Shown here: positions 26,860 through 37,190 of the stretch, one piece after another
Layout of the letters: the number at the start of each line of letters is the position of its first letter
How positions within the stretch are numbered: the first letter of the stretch is position 1
Assembly: GCA_036399055.1 (NCBI GenBank)
Contig: DASWNX010000014.1
Location: 1-64,000, forward strand
Source: Jatrophihabitans sp.
GTDB lineage: Bacteria; Actinomycetota; Actinomycetes; Mycobacteriales; Jatrophihabitantaceae
DNA: 64,000 bases
Direction of reading: 5' to 3'
Position numbers and translations under genes: made by a program
Notes under the pieces: model-generated
Seen by the model: the letters and a program-made list of their open reading frames with translations, nothing else
Told to the model about the DNA's origin: nothing
Database searches by the model: none

Positions 26860-27061
26860 TGGCTCAGCGTAACGCCCGGCCGAAACTACGGCCGCCACCG
26901 CATCCGGCGTCGCTGACCGGCCTCGCGACACCGTTACCCCATCCGGCGCAGCCGCCCGATCCACGACCCGACGGGGCGCTTCGGCGTCGCCAAAGCGCGG
27001 GACTGGAAGCGGTTAAGCTCCGTTAAGGCCCTATCGCGACATATGAAAGCAGGAGAGCCAC

Positions 27062-29182
27062 GTGACCGAGAGCGCACCCGGCATCGTTCAGACCCACCCC
27101 GATTGGTGGACTGAGCTGGACACCACCGCTGTGGACACCGCCAGGCTGCTGGCGGCCGACGCCGTGCAGAAGGTGGGCAACGGCCATCCAGGCACCGCGA
27201 TGAGCCTCGCGCCGCTGGCCTACCTGCTCTTTCAGAGAACCATGCGCCACGACCCGACCGATCCCAATTGGGTCGCCCGCGACCGGTTCGTGCTGTCCAA
27301 CGGCCATGCGTCGTTGACCTTGTACACACAGCTGTTCCTGGCCGGCTACGGACTCGAGCTCGAAGACCTCAAGTCGTTGCGCACCTGGGGCTCGCTCACC
27401 CCGGGACACCCCGAGCACGGACACACCATCGGCGTCGAGACCACCACCGGCCCGCTGGGCCAGGGCGTCGGCAACGCCGTGGGCTTCGCGATGGCTGCTC
27501 GGCGCGAGCGGGGCCTGCTCGATCCCGACACCGCGCCCGGCGAGTCGGTGTTCGATCACCAGATCTATGTCATCGCCGGTGACGGCTGCCTGCAGGAGGG
27601 CGTCTCAGGCGAGGCGTCCTCGCTCGCCGGTCACCAGCAGCTGGGCAATCTGACGCTCATCTGGGACGACAATCACATCTCCATCGAAGACGACACCAAC
27701 ATCGCCTTCTCCGAGGACGTCTGCAAGCGGTACGAGGCCTACGGCTGGCACGTCCAGCAGGTCGAGTCCGGCGAGGACGTGGTGGCCCTGGAGGCCGCGC
27801 TCGAGGCGGCTCGGGCCGAGACCGACCGGCCGTCCTTCATCGCCGTCCGCACGATCATCGCCTGGCCCTCGCCCACCAAGCAGAACACCGGCAAGGCCCA
27901 CGGCTCGGCGCTGGGCGCCGAGGAGATCGCCAAGACCAAGGAGATCCTGGGCTTCGACCCCGCGATCGACTTCGCGGTCGCGCCCGAGGTGCTGCAGCAC
28001 ACCCGCAAGGCCGTCGACCGGGGCCGCGCCGCCCGCGCCGACTGGCAGCCGGCCTTCGACGCCTGGGCCGCCGACAACACCGAGCGCAAGGCGCTGTTCG
28101 ACCGCATGGTCGAGCGCAGTCTGCCGCCGGGCTGGACCGACTCGCTGCCGAGCTTTCCGACCGAGAAGGACGGCAAGCCGAACTCGATCGCCACCCGGGC
28201 GGCCTCGGGCAAGGTGCTCAGCGCGCTGGCCGGCGTGCTGCCCGAGTTGTGGGGCGGCTCGGCCGACCTGGCCGAGAGCAACAACACCACCATGGAGGGC
28301 GAGCCGAGCTTCGTGCCGTCCGACCGCCAGACCAAGGTTTGGGAGGGCGGCCCGTTCGGCCGGACGCTGCACTTCGGCATCCGCGAGCACGCCATGGGCT
28401 CGATCATGAACGGCATCGCCCTGCACGGCGGCACCCGGGTCTACGGCGGCACCTTCCTGGTGTTCAGCGACTACATGCGCCCGCCCGTGCGGTTGGCCGC
28501 GTTGATGAAGCTGCCCACCATCTACGTCTGGACCCACGACTCGATCGGCCTCGGCGAGGACGGCCCGACCCACCAGCCGGTGGAGCACCTGGCCTCGCTG
28601 CGCGCCATCCCGGGCCTGGACGTCGTCCGTCCGGCCGACGCCAACGAGACCGCGGTCATCTGGCGGACGGTGCTCGAGCACACTGACCGGCCGGCCGGCC
28701 TGGCGCTGTCGCGGCAGAACCTGCCGGTGCTCGACGCCGCCAAGGTGGTCGACGCCGGCAAGGGCGGCTACGTGCTGGAAGAGGCCTCCGAGGGCCTGCC
28801 CAAGGTGATCCTGATCGCGACCGGCTCCGAGGTCAGCCTGGCGCTGGCGGCGCGGGAGCGGCTGGAGGCCGAGGGCACCCCGACCCGGGTGGTCTCGATG
28901 CCCTGCGTCGAGTGGTTCCGGGCCCAGGACCGGTCCTACCAGCAGCAGGTGCTGCCGCCGGCGGTCAAGGCCCGAGTCAGCATCGAGGCCGGTGTGCCAC
29001 TGGGCTGGCGCGAGATCGTCGGCGAGGCCGGCGAGATCGTCGCGCTGGACCACTTCGGGGCCAGCGCCAACGTCAAGGTGCTGTTCGAGCAGCTCGGCTT
29101 CACCCCTGACAACGTCGTCACCGCTGCCCACACCAGCCTTGAGCGGGTAGGCGCGATCACCGGCACCACCACCGGCAACTAG
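27062..29182 (+). CDS. tkt: Transketolase
   Basis: 706 residues, full length. H42 in '[16 protein letters not shown]', the thiamine diphosphate motif GDGCLQEG (173-180) continuing to 'LIWDDN', the Glu region '[15 protein letters not shown]', and C-terminal '[27 protein letters not shown]'. It transfers two-carbon units in the non-oxidative pentose phosphate pathway. GTG start behind AGGAGAG. It is the first gene of the tkt-tal-pgi-zwf-opcA-pgl series; the upstream spacer contains two GTTAAG repeats and an ATATGA box but no confident promoter. Confidence 0.96.
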   Translation: MTESAPGIVQTHPDWWTELDTTAVDTARLLAADAVQKVGNGHPGTAMSLAPLAYLLFQRTMRHDPTDPNWVARDRFVLSNGHASLTLYTQLFLAGYGLELEDLKSLRTWGSLTPGHPEHGHTIGVETTTGPLGQGVGNAVGFAMAARRERGLLDPDTAPGESVFDHQIYVIAGDGCLQEGVSGEASSLAGHQQLGNLTLIWDDNHISIEDDTNIAFSEDVCKRYEAYGWHVQQVESGEDVVALEAALEAARAETDRPSFIAVRTIIAWPSPTKQNTGKAHGSALGAEEIAKTKEILGFDPAIDFAVAPEVLQHTRKAVDRGRAARADWQPAFDAWAADNTERKALFDRMVERSLPPGWTDSLPSFPTEKDGKPNSIATRAASGKVLSALAGVLPELWGGSADLAESNNTTMEGEPSFVPSDRQTKVWEGGPFGRTLHFGIREHAMGSIMNGIALHGGTRVYGGTFLVFSDYMRPPVRLAALMKLPTIYVWTHDSIGLGEDGPTHQPVEHLASLRAIPGLDVVRPADANETAVIWRTVLEHTDRPAGLALSRQNLPVLDAAKVVDAGKGGYVLEEASEGLPKVILIATGSEVSLALAARERLEAEGTPTRVVSMPCVEWFRAQDRSYQQQVLPPAVKARVSIEAGVPLGWREIVGEAGEIVALDHFGASANVKVLFEQLGFTPDNVVTAAHTSLERVGAITGTTTGN

Positions 29183-29225
29183 CCGACACCCACGTTCGAG
29201 AGCTTTCCAGAGAAGGGGATCCATC

Positions 29226-30422
29226 ATGAGCGACGCACTCGCCGACCTGTCGGCCCAAGGCGTGTCCATCTGGCTCGACGACATCAGCCGCGAGCGGCTG
29301 GTCAGTGGCAACCTGCAGCAGCTGATCGAGACCAAGCACGTCGTCGGCGTGACCAGCAACCCGTCGATCTTCCAGAAGGCGATGGAGGGCGCCGCCGACG
29401 GCGACTCCGCCTACGCCCAGCAGGTGCACGACCTGGCGGTGCGTGAGGTCGCCCTGGAAGAAGCGGTCCGGCTGCTGACCGCCTTCGACATCCGCTGGGC
29501 CTGTGACGTGCTGCGCCCGGTGTTCGACTCGACCGACGGCCAGGACGGCCGGGTGTCGATCGAGGTCGACCCCCGGATCGCCCACGACGGCGACAAGACC
29601 ACCGCCGAGGCCACCGCGCTGTGGTGGCTGGTCGACCGCCCGAACGTGATGATCAAGATTCCGGCCACCGAGGCCGGAATCGCCTCGATCGCGGCGGCGA
29701 CAGCGGCCGGCATCAGCGTCAACGTGACGCTGATCTTCTCCATCGAGCGCTACCGCAAGGTGATGGACGCCTACCTCGACGGCCTGCGCCAGGCCCGCGA
29801 AGCCGGCATCGACCTGTCCACCATCCGCTCGGTCGCCTCGTTCTTCGTCTCCCGGGTCGACACTGAGATCGACAAGCGGCTGGATAAGTTGAGCGGAACC
29901 GACGAGGCTGGCTCTCGTGCAGCAGCCGTGCGCGGCAAGGCCGGTATCGCCAACGCCCGGCTGGCCTACGAGGCGTTCCAGGAGGTGTTCACCAGCCCGG
30001 CCTGGGAGGAGCTCAAGGCGGCCGGAGCGCACGTCCAGCGCCCGCTGTGGGCCTCCACCGGCGTCAAGGACCCGGCCTATGACGACACCATGTACGTGAC
30101 CCAGCTGGTCGCGCCGAACACCGTGAACACGATGCCCGAGGCCACCCTGAACGCGGTCGGCGACCACGGCGTGATCAGCGGCCCGACCGCCGACTCCGGC
30201 TACGACGAGGCCCGCCAGGTGGTCACCGACCTGTCGGCGCTGGGCATCGAGCTCGACGAGGTCACCGAGCTGCTCGAGTCCGAGGGCGTGGACAAGTTCA
30301 TGGACTCCTGGGCCAGCCTGCTGGAGGGCGTGCAGAAGCAGCTGACCGCGGGCGCGCAGAAGGCCGACAACGGAGATCCCAGTAAGGCCGGCAACGCCGA
30401 CCGCTCGGACGCCCCGGCATGA
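29226..30422 (+). CDS. tal: Transaldolase
   Basis: 398 residues of the actinobacterial-length transaldolase. '[13 protein letters not shown]' (41-53) and the Schiff-base lysine K144 in '[14 protein letters not shown]' are intact. It exchanges three-carbon units between sedoheptulose-7-P and glyceraldehyde-3-P. It follows tkt by 43 bases with its own ribosome site, and its stop overlaps the pgi ATG (ATGA). A hydrophilic C-terminal tail of about 30 residues is not part of the fold. Confidence 0.95.
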   Translation: MSDALADLSAQGVSIWLDDISRERLVSGNLQQLIETKHVVGVTSNPSIFQKAMEGAADGDSAYAQQVHDLAVREVALEEAVRLLTAFDIRWACDVLRPVFDSTDGQDGRVSIEVDPRIAHDGDKTTAEATALWWLVDRPNVMIKIPATEAGIASIAAATAAGISVNVTLIFSIERYRKVMDAYLDGLRQAREAGIDLSTIRSVASFFVSRVDTEIDKRLDKLSGTDEAGSRAAAVRGKAGIANARLAYEAFQEVFTSPAWEELKAAGAHVQRPLWASTGVKDPAYDDTMYVTQLVAPNTVNTMPEATLNAVGDHGVISGPTADSGYDEARQVVTDLSALGIELDEVTELLESEGVDKFMDSWASLLEGVQKQLTAGAQKADNGDPSKAGNADRSDAPA

Positions 30423-32080
30423 CCGACACAGCCTCTGACGACGGGGTGCTGCGGCTGGAACCGCAGTACCCCGACGTCCAGGCCTACACCGATGCCCTGA
30501 ACACGCTGGTGCACGACCAGGTCGCGAGCAAGCTCACCGCGCAGGACCCGACCCTGTGGGGCGCCGACGCCGAGTCCGAGGCCGCCAAGCGGCTGTCCTG
30601 GGTGTCCCTGGCCCAGACTTCCCGGCCGCTGGTCGCCGAGATCGACGCGCTGCGCGAAGAACTGGCCGCCGAGGGAGTGGACCACGTGGTGCTGGCCGGC
30701 ATGGGCGGCAGCTCGCTGGCGCCCGAGGTCATCTGCGCCACCGCCGGGCGGCCTCTGGTCACCCTGGACACCACCGACGCAGGCCAGGTGCGGGCCGCCC
30801 TCGCCGACAACCTGGAGCGCACCGTCCTGGTGGTCTCGAGCAAGTCCGGAGGCACCGTCGAGACCGACTCGCACCGGCGGGCCTACGAGAAGGCCTTCGC
30901 TGACGCCGGCATCGACCCCCAGCGGCGGATCGTGGTGGTCACCGACCCGGGCTCGCCGTTGCAGCAGACCGCCGAGGACGCCGGTTACCGCAAGGTGTTC
31001 CTGGCCGATCCGAACGTGGGCGGCCGCTACAGCGCGCTGACCGCGTTCGGGCTGGTGCCCTCCGGTCTGGCCGGCGTCGACCTGAGCGCGCTGCTGGACG
31101 AGGCTGGCACGGCCGCCGAGGCGCTGTCGGTGGACTCCGGGGCCAACCCCGGCCTCCGGCTCGGCGCGTTGCTGGGCCAGGCGCACGACGCCGGCTTGGA
31201 CAAGGTGGTCTTCGCCGACTTCGGCTCGGGCATCACCGGCTTCGGTGACTGGGCCGAGCAACTGATCGCCGAGTCGACCGGCAAGGACGGCCGCGGCCTG
31301 CTTCCGGTGGTCGTGGAGAGCCCGCAGGCCGCCGGATTCGCCGACGCGGGCCCGGACGCGATCCTGGTCAGCCTCGGAGGCGATCGGGAGTCCGTTGAGC
31401 CGCCCTCGGGGTGGGGGGCGGCGGTCAGCGGGCCGCTCGGCGCGCAGCTGCTGCTCTGGGAGTACGCCACCGCCGTGGCCGGGCGTGTCATCGGGATCAA
31501 CCCCTTCGACCAGCCCAACGTCGAGGAGGCCAAGAAGCAGGCGCGGGCGCTGCTCGACGCCCCGGAGCAGGCCGCCCAGGAGCGACCGGCCCTGACCGAC
31601 GGGGCCGTGGAAGTGTTCAGCGCCGGCTTCGACCTGGCTGGCGCGAGCACGCTGGCCGACGCGCTGCAGGCATTCCTGGCCGCGGCGCCCGAGCGGGGCT
31701 ACGTCAGCATCCAGGCCTACCTCGACCGGCACGCCGACGCCACGGCGGCCGACCTGCGTCCGGCGGTGGCACGCCGCACCGGCCTGCAGACCACCTTCGG
31801 CTGGGGACCCCGGTTCCTGCACTCGACCGGCCAGTACCACAAGGGCGGACACCCCAACGGCGTGTTCCTGCAGCTCACCGCCGACGCCTCGCAGGAGACT
31901 GGGGGCGACCTGGCCGTGCCGGACCGCCCGTACACCTTCGCCTCGCTGCAGCGCGCGCAGGCCGCCGGCGACGCCACGGTGCTCGCCGACAAGGGCAGAC
32001 CGGTGCTACACCTGCATCTGACCGACCGGGCCGCGGGCATCGGTCAGCTTCTGCAAGCGCTCCAAGGAGAAGTGACGTGA
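30419..32080 (+). CDS. pgi: Glucose-6-phosphate isomerase
   Basis: 553 residues with a SIS-type phosphosugar site, '[13 protein letters not shown]' (139-150), '[14 protein letters not shown]' and '[21 protein letters not shown]' near the end. It interconverts glucose-6-P and fructose-6-P, recycling carbon from the pentose branch back to the oxidative branch. It is translationally coupled on both sides (ATGA with tal, GTGA with zwf), consistent with balanced synthesis of the enzymes. Confidence 0.94.
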   Translation: MTDTASDDGVLRLEPQYPDVQAYTDALNTLVHDQVASKLTAQDPTLWGADAESEAAKRLSWVSLAQTSRPLVAEIDALREELAAEGVDHVVLAGMGGSSLAPEVICATAGRPLVTLDTTDAGQVRAALADNLERTVLVVSSKSGGTVETDSHRRAYEKAFADAGIDPQRRIVVVTDPGSPLQQTAEDAGYRKVFLADPNVGGRYSALTAFGLVPSGLAGVDLSALLDEAGTAAEALSVDSGANPGLRLGALLGQAHDAGLDKVVFADFGSGITGFGDWAEQLIAESTGKDGRGLLPVVVESPQAAGFADAGPDAILVSLGGDRESVEPPSGWGAAVSGPLGAQLLLWEYATAVAGRVIGINPFDQPNVEEAKKQARALLDAPEQAAQERPALTDGAVEVFSAGFDLAGASTLADALQAFLAAAPERGYVSIQAYLDRHADATAADLRPAVARRTGLQTTFGWGPRFLHSTGQYHKGGHPNGVFLQLTADASQETGGDLAVPDRPYTFASLQRAQAAGDATVLADKGRPVLHLHLTDRAAGIGQLLQALQGEVT

Positions 32081-33663
32081 GCCTGACCGAGGACCAGTCC
32101 CCCGCGATCGACGCTGGCGAGGGGCCGGAGACTCGTCCCGGGTTGCGATCCAACCCGCTGCGCGATCCCGGGGACCGGCGGCTGCCACGGGTGCCCGAGC
32201 CCTGCGCCCTGGTGGTCTTCGGCGTCACCGGTGACCTGGCGCGCAAGAAGCTGCTGCCGGCGATCTATGACCTGGCCAACCGGGGCCTGTTGCCGGCCGA
32301 CTTCGTGCTGCTCGGCTTCGCCCGCCGGGACTGGGAGGACGGCGACTTCGAGTCGCTGGCCAAGAAGGCGGCCAAGGAGCACGCCCGCACCGACTGGAAC
32401 GAGGAGGTCTGGGCCCGGCTGTCGGGTGACATCAAGTTCGTGGCCGGCTCGTTCGACGACGACGCCGCCTTCGACACCCTGGCCACCACGCTGGACGAGC
32501 TGCGCCAGAGCCACGGCATCAAGGGCAACGCAGCCTTCTACCTGTCGGTCCCGCCGAGCATGTTCCCGGTGGTGCTCAAGCAGATGGAGCGCACCAAGAT
32601 GGCCGACAACGCCACCTCCGGCGGTTGGCGCCGGGTCGTGGTGGAGAAGCCGTTCGGGCACGACCTGCCCAGCGCCAAAGCGCTCAACGCCCTGGTCGAC
32701 GAGGTGTTCACCGCCAAGGACGTGTTCCGGATCGATCACTACCTCGGCAAGGAGACGGTGCAGAACCTGATGGCGCTGCGCTTTGCCAACCAGCTCTTCG
32801 AGCCGGTGTGGAACGCCAACTACGTCGACTCGGTTCAGATCACGATGGCCGAGGACGTCGGCATCGCCGGCCGGGCCGGCTTCTACGACGTCACCGGCGC
32901 CGCTCGCGACGTCCTGCAGAACCACCTGCTGCAGCTGCTGGCGCTGACCGCGATGGAAGAGCCGGTGGAGTTCACCGCCGACGCGATCCGCACCGAGAAG
33001 CTCAAGGTGCTGCGGGCGATCCGGCTGCCCAGCGACACCGGCGCGTACGCCATCCGCGGGCAGTACCAGCAGGGCTGGCTGGCCGGCGAGCGAGTCGTCG
33101 CCTACCGCGCCGAGAAGGACATCCCCGAGGACTCCAAGACCGAGAGCTACGCCGCCGTCCGGCTCGGGATCGACACCCGGCGCTGGGCCGGCGTGCCGTT
33201 CTACCTGCGCACCGGAAAGCGGTTGCCGCGCCGGGTGACCGAGATCGCGGTGCTGTTCAAGAAGGCGCCGCACCTGCCGTTCAGCCACACCGACACCGAG
33301 GAGCTCGGCCACAACCAGTTGGTGATCCGGGTCCAGCCCGACGAGGGCGTCACCTTGAAGTTCGGCTCCAAGGTCCCTGGGTCGATGATGGAGGTCCGCG
33401 ACGTCGCGATGGACTTCCTGTACGGCGAGGCGTTCACCGAGTCCAGCCCCGAGGCCTACGAGCGGCTGATCCTCGACGTCATGCTCGGCGACGCCACGCT
33501 GTTCCCGCGCAACGAGGAGGTCGAGGCGTCCTGGCGGGTGATCGACCCGTTGGAGGAGTTCTGGGCCGGTCAGGAGCCGGAGGCCTACCGGGCCGGCGAG
33601 TGGGGTCCCAAGGCCGCTGACGAGATGCTGGCCCGCGACGGGCGCAGCTGGCGACGGCCGTGA
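32077..33663 (+). CDS. zwf: Glucose-6-phosphate 1-dehydrogenase
   Basis: 528 residues. The NADP-binding GVTGDLARKK (49-58) and catalytic RIDHYLGKE (218-226) are present, as is 'RWAGVPFYLRTGKRL'. It makes 6-phosphogluconolactone and NADPH. GTG overlaps the pgi stop (GTGA), with AAGGAGA seven bases upstream. The frame is open far upstream through pgi, but the family N-terminus 'NPLRDPGDRRLPRVPEPCALVVFGVTGDL' supports this start. It is probably activated by the OpcA product of the next gene. Confidence 0.96.
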   Translation: MSLTEDQSPAIDAGEGPETRPGLRSNPLRDPGDRRLPRVPEPCALVVFGVTGDLARKKLLPAIYDLANRGLLPADFVLLGFARRDWEDGDFESLAKKAAKEHARTDWNEEVWARLSGDIKFVAGSFDDDAAFDTLATTLDELRQSHGIKGNAAFYLSVPPSMFPVVLKQMERTKMADNATSGGWRRVVVEKPFGHDLPSAKALNALVDEVFTAKDVFRIDHYLGKETVQNLMALRFANQLFEPVWNANYVDSVQITMAEDVGIAGRAGFYDVTGAARDVLQNHLLQLLALTAMEEPVEFTADAIRTEKLKVLRAIRLPSDTGAYAIRGQYQQGWLAGERVVAYRAEKDIPEDSKTESYAAVRLGIDTRRWAGVPFYLRTGKRLPRRVTEIAVLFKKAPHLPFSHTDTEELGHNQLVIRVQPDEGVTLKFGSKVPGSMMEVRDVAMDFLYGEAFTESSPEAYERLILDVMLGDATLFPRNEEVEASWRVIDPLEEFWAGQEPEAYRAGEWGPKAADEMLARDGRSWRRP

Positions 33664-33748
33664 CCCGCTCAGGCACGGCCCCTTCACCCCAGAGCCGTCC
33701 AGGCACGGCCCGTCCAGGCTCGACCCACTCAGATAGAGGAGATGCGCG

Positions 33749-34723
33749 GTGACCACACTCTGGGACACCACCGGAACCGCGGTGGTGCAGGCGCTGGCCG
33801 CCAAGCGACGCTCGGGCGGGGCGGTGACCAGCGGCCTGGCCCTCACGCTGGTTGTGGTGCTGGAAGAGAAGGACACCGCCGATGTGGAGGCGGCCGTGGC
33901 GACGGCGTCGGCCAAGCACCCGATGCGGGTGATCATGGTGCTGAGGCACCACATCGACGCCCCGGTCCCCCGGCTGGACGCCGAGGTGTCGATCGGCGGG
34001 CGCCTCGGACCCGGTGAGGCCGTGGTGCTCAGGATGTTCGGGCGTCTGGCGCTGCACGCCGAGTCGGTGACGCTGCCGCTGCTGGCCCCGGACGCGCCGG
34101 TGGTCGCCTGGTGGTACTCCGAGACCCCCAAGGTGATCGCCAACGACCCGCTCGGCGTGTTCGCCGACCGCCGCATCACCAACGTGATCCGTGACGCCGC
34201 CCCGGCTGCCTCGCTGCAGCAACGGGCCATCGACTACGCCCCGGGTGACACCGACCTGACCTGGACGGTGATCACGCCCTGGCGGGCAGCGCTGGCGGCG
34301 GCGTTCGACACCGCATCCTCACCGGCCACCTCGGTGACCGTGTCCGGCAACCCGCAGGACCCCTCGGCCCAGTTGCTGGCCGGCTGGCTGACGTCGCGGC
34401 TGGGGATCCCGGTTCCGGTGGAGAAGGCCGAGGGCAAGTACATCGTCGCGGTCGCGGTCGAGTTCGAAGACGGCCGGACGGTGCAGATGACCAACGAGGG
34501 CTACAAGCTGCTGATGCGCCGGCCCGGGCAGCTCGACACCATCCAGCCGTTCCCCCAGCGCACCACCGGTGACATGCTGGCCGAGGAGTTGCGCCGCCTG
34601 GACGACGACCAGCCCTACGGCGAGGCTCTGGGCGCGGTGTCGGGGCTGACCGGCCTCAATGACCGCCCGGCGGTGCGAACCCACATCTGGCACGATCCGG
34701 CGCTGGCCCAGCAGGAGGCCTGA
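33749..34723 (+). CDS. opcA: Glucose-6-phosphate dehydrogenase assembly protein OpcA
   Basis: 324 residues of the OpcA family: 'LWDTTGTAVVQAL' start, 'DAPVVAWWYSETPKVIANDPLGVFADRRI', and 'DLTWTVITPWRAALAAAFD'. In actinobacteria and cyanobacteria OpcA is an allosteric activator or assembly factor of Zwf and couples it to redox state. GTG start behind AGAGGAG. The 85-base spacer from zwf contains imperfect CAGGCACGGCCC repeats. Confidence 0.94.
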   Translation: MTTLWDTTGTAVVQALAAKRRSGGAVTSGLALTLVVVLEEKDTADVEAAVATASAKHPMRVIMVLRHHIDAPVPRLDAEVSIGGRLGPGEAVVLRMFGRLALHAESVTLPLLAPDAPVVAWWYSETPKVIANDPLGVFADRRITNVIRDAAPAASLQQRAIDYAPGDTDLTWTVITPWRAALAAAFDTASSPATSVTVSGNPQDPSAQLLAGWLTSRLGIPVPVEKAEGKYIVAVAVEFEDGRTVQMTNEGYKLLMRRPGQLDTIQPFPQRTTGDMLAEELRRLDDDQPYGEALGAVSGLTGLNDRPAVRTHIWHDPALAQQEA

Positions 34724-34759
34724 GTCGATGCCCGCCCCGTCGGAAGCCTGAGAGGCCCC

Positions 34760-35542
34760 ATGCCAGCCCCGCCAGAGCTGATCGTCCAGGCCACTGCCGA
34801 GAACCTGGCCACCGACGTGGCGGTGCGGGTGGTGTCCACCCTGGCCCGCGCTCAGCAGACGCGCGGCCGGGCGGCGCTGGCCCTGACCGCGGGCTCGATC
34901 ATGGAGAAGGTCTGGTCGGCGATCGCCGCGACGGCCTCGCGCGAGGCCGTCGACTGGGCGCGGGTGGACGTGTTCTGGGCCGATGAGCGTTACGTCCCGG
35001 CCGACTCTGCCGACCGCAACGACGCCCCGGCGAACCGGCTGCTGTTCTCTCATTCGCCGTTCACCGCTGCCCGGCTGTTTCCGATGCCGGCCAGTGACGG
35101 CCCGTTCGCCGACCTCGACCGGGCCGCGGCCGGTTACGCCGAGCAGCTGTCGGCTGCCCGCCGGCCCGACGATCCCCACGAGCTGCCGCACTTCGACGTG
35201 CTGCTGCTGGGCGTCGGCCCGGACGGGCACTGCGCGTCGCTGTTTCCCGAGCACCCCAGCGCCTATGACGACTCCGGCCCGGTGATCGCGGTGCGCAACT
35301 CACCCAAGCCGCCGCCGCTGCGGATCTCGCTGAGCTTCGAGGGCCTGGCCGCGGCGAACGAGATCTGGTTCGTGGCCTCCGGCGCCGGCAAGTCCCGGGC
35401 GGTCGCGCTGGCGCTCAGCGGCGCCGGTCGGGTGCAGGTGCCCGCCGCCGGCCCGCGCGGGCGACTGCGGACGTTGTGGCTGGTGGACCGGGACGCGGCG
35501 GCCGGCCTGCCTCGGCGTCCCGACGGCCAGCCGGTGCTCTGA
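34760..35542 (+). CDS. pgl: 6-phosphogluconolactonase
   Basis: 260 residues of the NagB/DevB-type lactonase: 'LALTAGSIMEKVW', 'VDVFWADERYVPADSADRND' and 'LLLGVGPDGHCASLFPEHP' are the three family motifs around the active site. It hydrolyses the Zwf product to 6-phosphogluconate. It ends the plus-strand pentose phosphate operon. gnd is not in the window. Confidence 0.94.
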   Translation: MPAPPELIVQATAENLATDVAVRVVSTLARAQQTRGRAALALTAGSIMEKVWSAIAATASREAVDWARVDVFWADERYVPADSADRNDAPANRLLFSHSPFTAARLFPMPASDGPFADLDRAAAGYAEQLSAARRPDDPHELPHFDVLLLGVGPDGHCASLFPEHPSAYDDSGPVIAVRNSPKPPPLRISLSFEGLAAANEIWFVASGAGKSRAVALALSGAGRVQVPAAGPRGRLRTLWLVDRDAAAGLPRRPDGQPVL

Positions 35543-35612
35543 GGCGCCTGGCCGCTGAAGCGGCCGGCAGTGCGCTGAGGAGCCTGGCCGCTGAAGCGGC
35601 CGGCGGGCAGGG
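35541..35612. terminator. Tandem hairpin pair between convergent pgl and rbpA
   Basis: A 36-base unit occurs twice. Each unit has the perfect stem GGCCGCT-GA-AGCGGCC (35550-35565 and 35586-35601). The two hairpins sit between the stops of two convergent genes, so a bidirectional terminator is likely although no T-tract follows. The duplication of the whole unit is clear. Confidence 0.65.
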
Positions 35613-35613
35613 G

Positions 35614-35958
35614 TCAGGCCTCGCCGCGGCGGGCCCGCAGCCGAGCCAGCGCCTCTTCGAGGATGGCGTCGCCGTCGGCGTCGGAGCGGCGCTCCTTCAC
35701 GTAGGCCAGGTGGGTCTTGTACGGCTCGTTGCGGGGTGCGGCCGGCGGGGCCGCGGACTCGCGGCCGGCTGGAAAGCCGCAGCGCGGGCAGTCCCAGGTG
35801 TCGGGCACCAGGGCCTCGATCGCGAAGGCAGGCTTGGTCTCGTGGCCGTTGGCGCAGAAGAACGAGACCCACTGGCGGGGAGCGGACTCGCCACGCTCCC
35901 GCTCCCCCATCGGCCCGGCGCCGACCCGGCTGCCGCGGATTGCGCTGCCACCTGCCAC
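35614..35958 (-). CDS. rbpA: RNA polymerase-binding protein RbpA
   Basis: 114 residues: basic N-terminal tail, zinc-ribbon-like core 'VSFFCANGHETKPAFAIEALVPDTWDCPRCGFPAG' and C-terminal sigma-interacting region 'NEPYKTHLAYVKERRSDADGDAILEEAL'. RbpA is an actinobacterial general factor that stabilises open complexes with the principal sigma factor. GTG start behind GAGGAG. It precedes no other minus-strand gene closely and is probably its own unit. Confidence 0.93.
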   Translation of the reverse strand: MAGGSAIRGSRVGAGPMGERERGESAPRQWVSFFCANGHETKPAFAIEALVPDTWDCPRCGFPAGRESAAPPAAPRNEPYKTHLAYVKERRSDADGDAILEEALARLRARRGEA

Positions 35959-36050
35959 TTCTTGACTCCTCTAACTCGATGTCACTGTGAGGCTTCGGCC
36001 AGGAGCTCCGACGCTTCGCGCGGCCGCCGCGATGACCGCCGCGGGTGGGA

Positions 36051-36287
36051 TCAGCTCGCCTTGTAGAGCAGTCCGAGACCGATGATGCAGATGGACCAGA
36101 CCAGGCCGGCGATGACGGTGAGCCGGTCGAGGTTGCGCTCGACCACGGAGGAGCCCGACAGGCTGGAGTAGAGCGAGCCGCCGAACATCGAGGAGAGGCC
36201 GCCGCCCTTGCCGCGGTGCAGCAGCACCAGGACCATCAGCAGCAGGCTCGCGATGATGAGGACGATCGACAGCGTCGTGATGATCAT
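36051..36287 (-). CDS. secG: Preprotein translocase subunit SecG
   Basis: 78 residues, two hydrophobic helices (about 2-22 and 57-76) joined by 'HRGKGGGLSSMFGGSLYSSLSGSSVVERNLDRLT', the conserved cytoplasmic loop of SecG. It is an accessory subunit of SecYEG. It follows tpiA on the same strand, the usual actinobacterial order gap-pgk-tpiA-secG. Confidence 0.94.
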   Translation of the reverse strand: MIITTLSIVLIIASLLLMVLVLLHRGKGGGLSSMFGGSLYSSLSGSSVVERNLDRLTVIAGLVWSICIIGLGLLYKAS

Positions 36288-36389
36288 GTGGTTCGACGGC
36301 CTCGCAGATCTAGACGGGTTGACGCGATATGTGTCAAGAGGATACCTGCTCAGCTTGCCGCAGCTGGCGCCTCAGTCCAGAAGCCGGGC

Positions 36390-37190
36390 TCACGCCGGAA
36401 TCGGCCCGCCGCCAGCGGCGATGCAGATTCCGGCGAACTCGGCGCCGTCGAGGCTGGCGCCGCCGACCAGGGCGCCGTCGACGTCTGGCTGGGCCACGAT
36501 GTCACCGGCGTTGGTGGACTTCACCGAACCGCCGTAGAGCACCCGAACGCCGGCCGCCAGCTCGGGGCTGTACAGCTCGGCTAGCCGCCCACGGACCGCC
36601 GCGCACACTTCCTGCGCGTCGGCCGGGGTGGCCACCTTGCCGGTGCCGATCGCCCACACCGGCTCGTAGGCGATGACGACGGCGGCGGCCTGCTCGGCGG
36701 GCACGCCGGCCAGGCCGGCGCTCAGCTGGCTCAGGCAGTGGGGCACCTGCTCGCCGGCCTCGCGGACCTCCAGCCGTTCGCCGACGCACAGGATCGGGGT
36801 CAGCTCGTTGGCGTAGGCCGCGATGACCTTGGCGTTGACCACCTCGTCGGTCTCTTGATGATGCTCGCGGCGCTCGGAGTGCCCGACCACGACGTAGCTG
36901 CAGCCGAGCTTGGCCAGCATGGCGCCGGAGATGTCACCGGTGTAGGCGCCGCCTGCGTGCGGTGACAGGTCCTGGGCGCCGTAGCGCAACGCCAGCTTGT
37001 CGCCGTCCACCAGCGTCTGCACCGAGCGGATGTCGGTGAACGGCGGCAGCACCACCACCTCGACGGCCTCGAAGTGCTGTGGCTTGAGGCTGAAGGCGAC
37101 CTTCTGCACCAGGGCCAGGGCCTCCAGGTGGTTCAGGTTCATCTTCCAGTTGCCGGCGATCAGGGGGGTGCGTGCTGGCGTGCGGGCCAT
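36390..37190 (-). CDS. tpiA: Triose-phosphate isomerase
   Basis: 266 residues. Active-site K16 in 'AGNWKMN', H104 in 'VVGHSERR' and E175 in '[16 protein letters not shown]' are all present. Its ATG directly abuts the pgk TAG with no spacer, implying translational coupling. It interconverts dihydroxyacetone phosphate and glyceraldehyde-3-P. Confidence 0.96.
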   Translation of the reverse strand: MARTPARTPLIAGNWKMNLNHLEALALVQKVAFSLKPQHFEAVEVVVLPPFTDIRSVQTLVDGDKLALRYGAQDLSPHAGGAYTGDISGAMLAKLGCSYVVVGHSERREHHQETDEVVNAKVIAAYANELTPILCVGERLEVREAGEQVPHCLSQLSAGLAGVPAEQAAAVVIAYEPVWAIGTGKVATPADAQEVCAAVRGRLAELYSPELAAGVRVLYGGSVKSTNAGDIVAQPDVDGALVGGASLDGAEFAGICIAAGGGPIPA

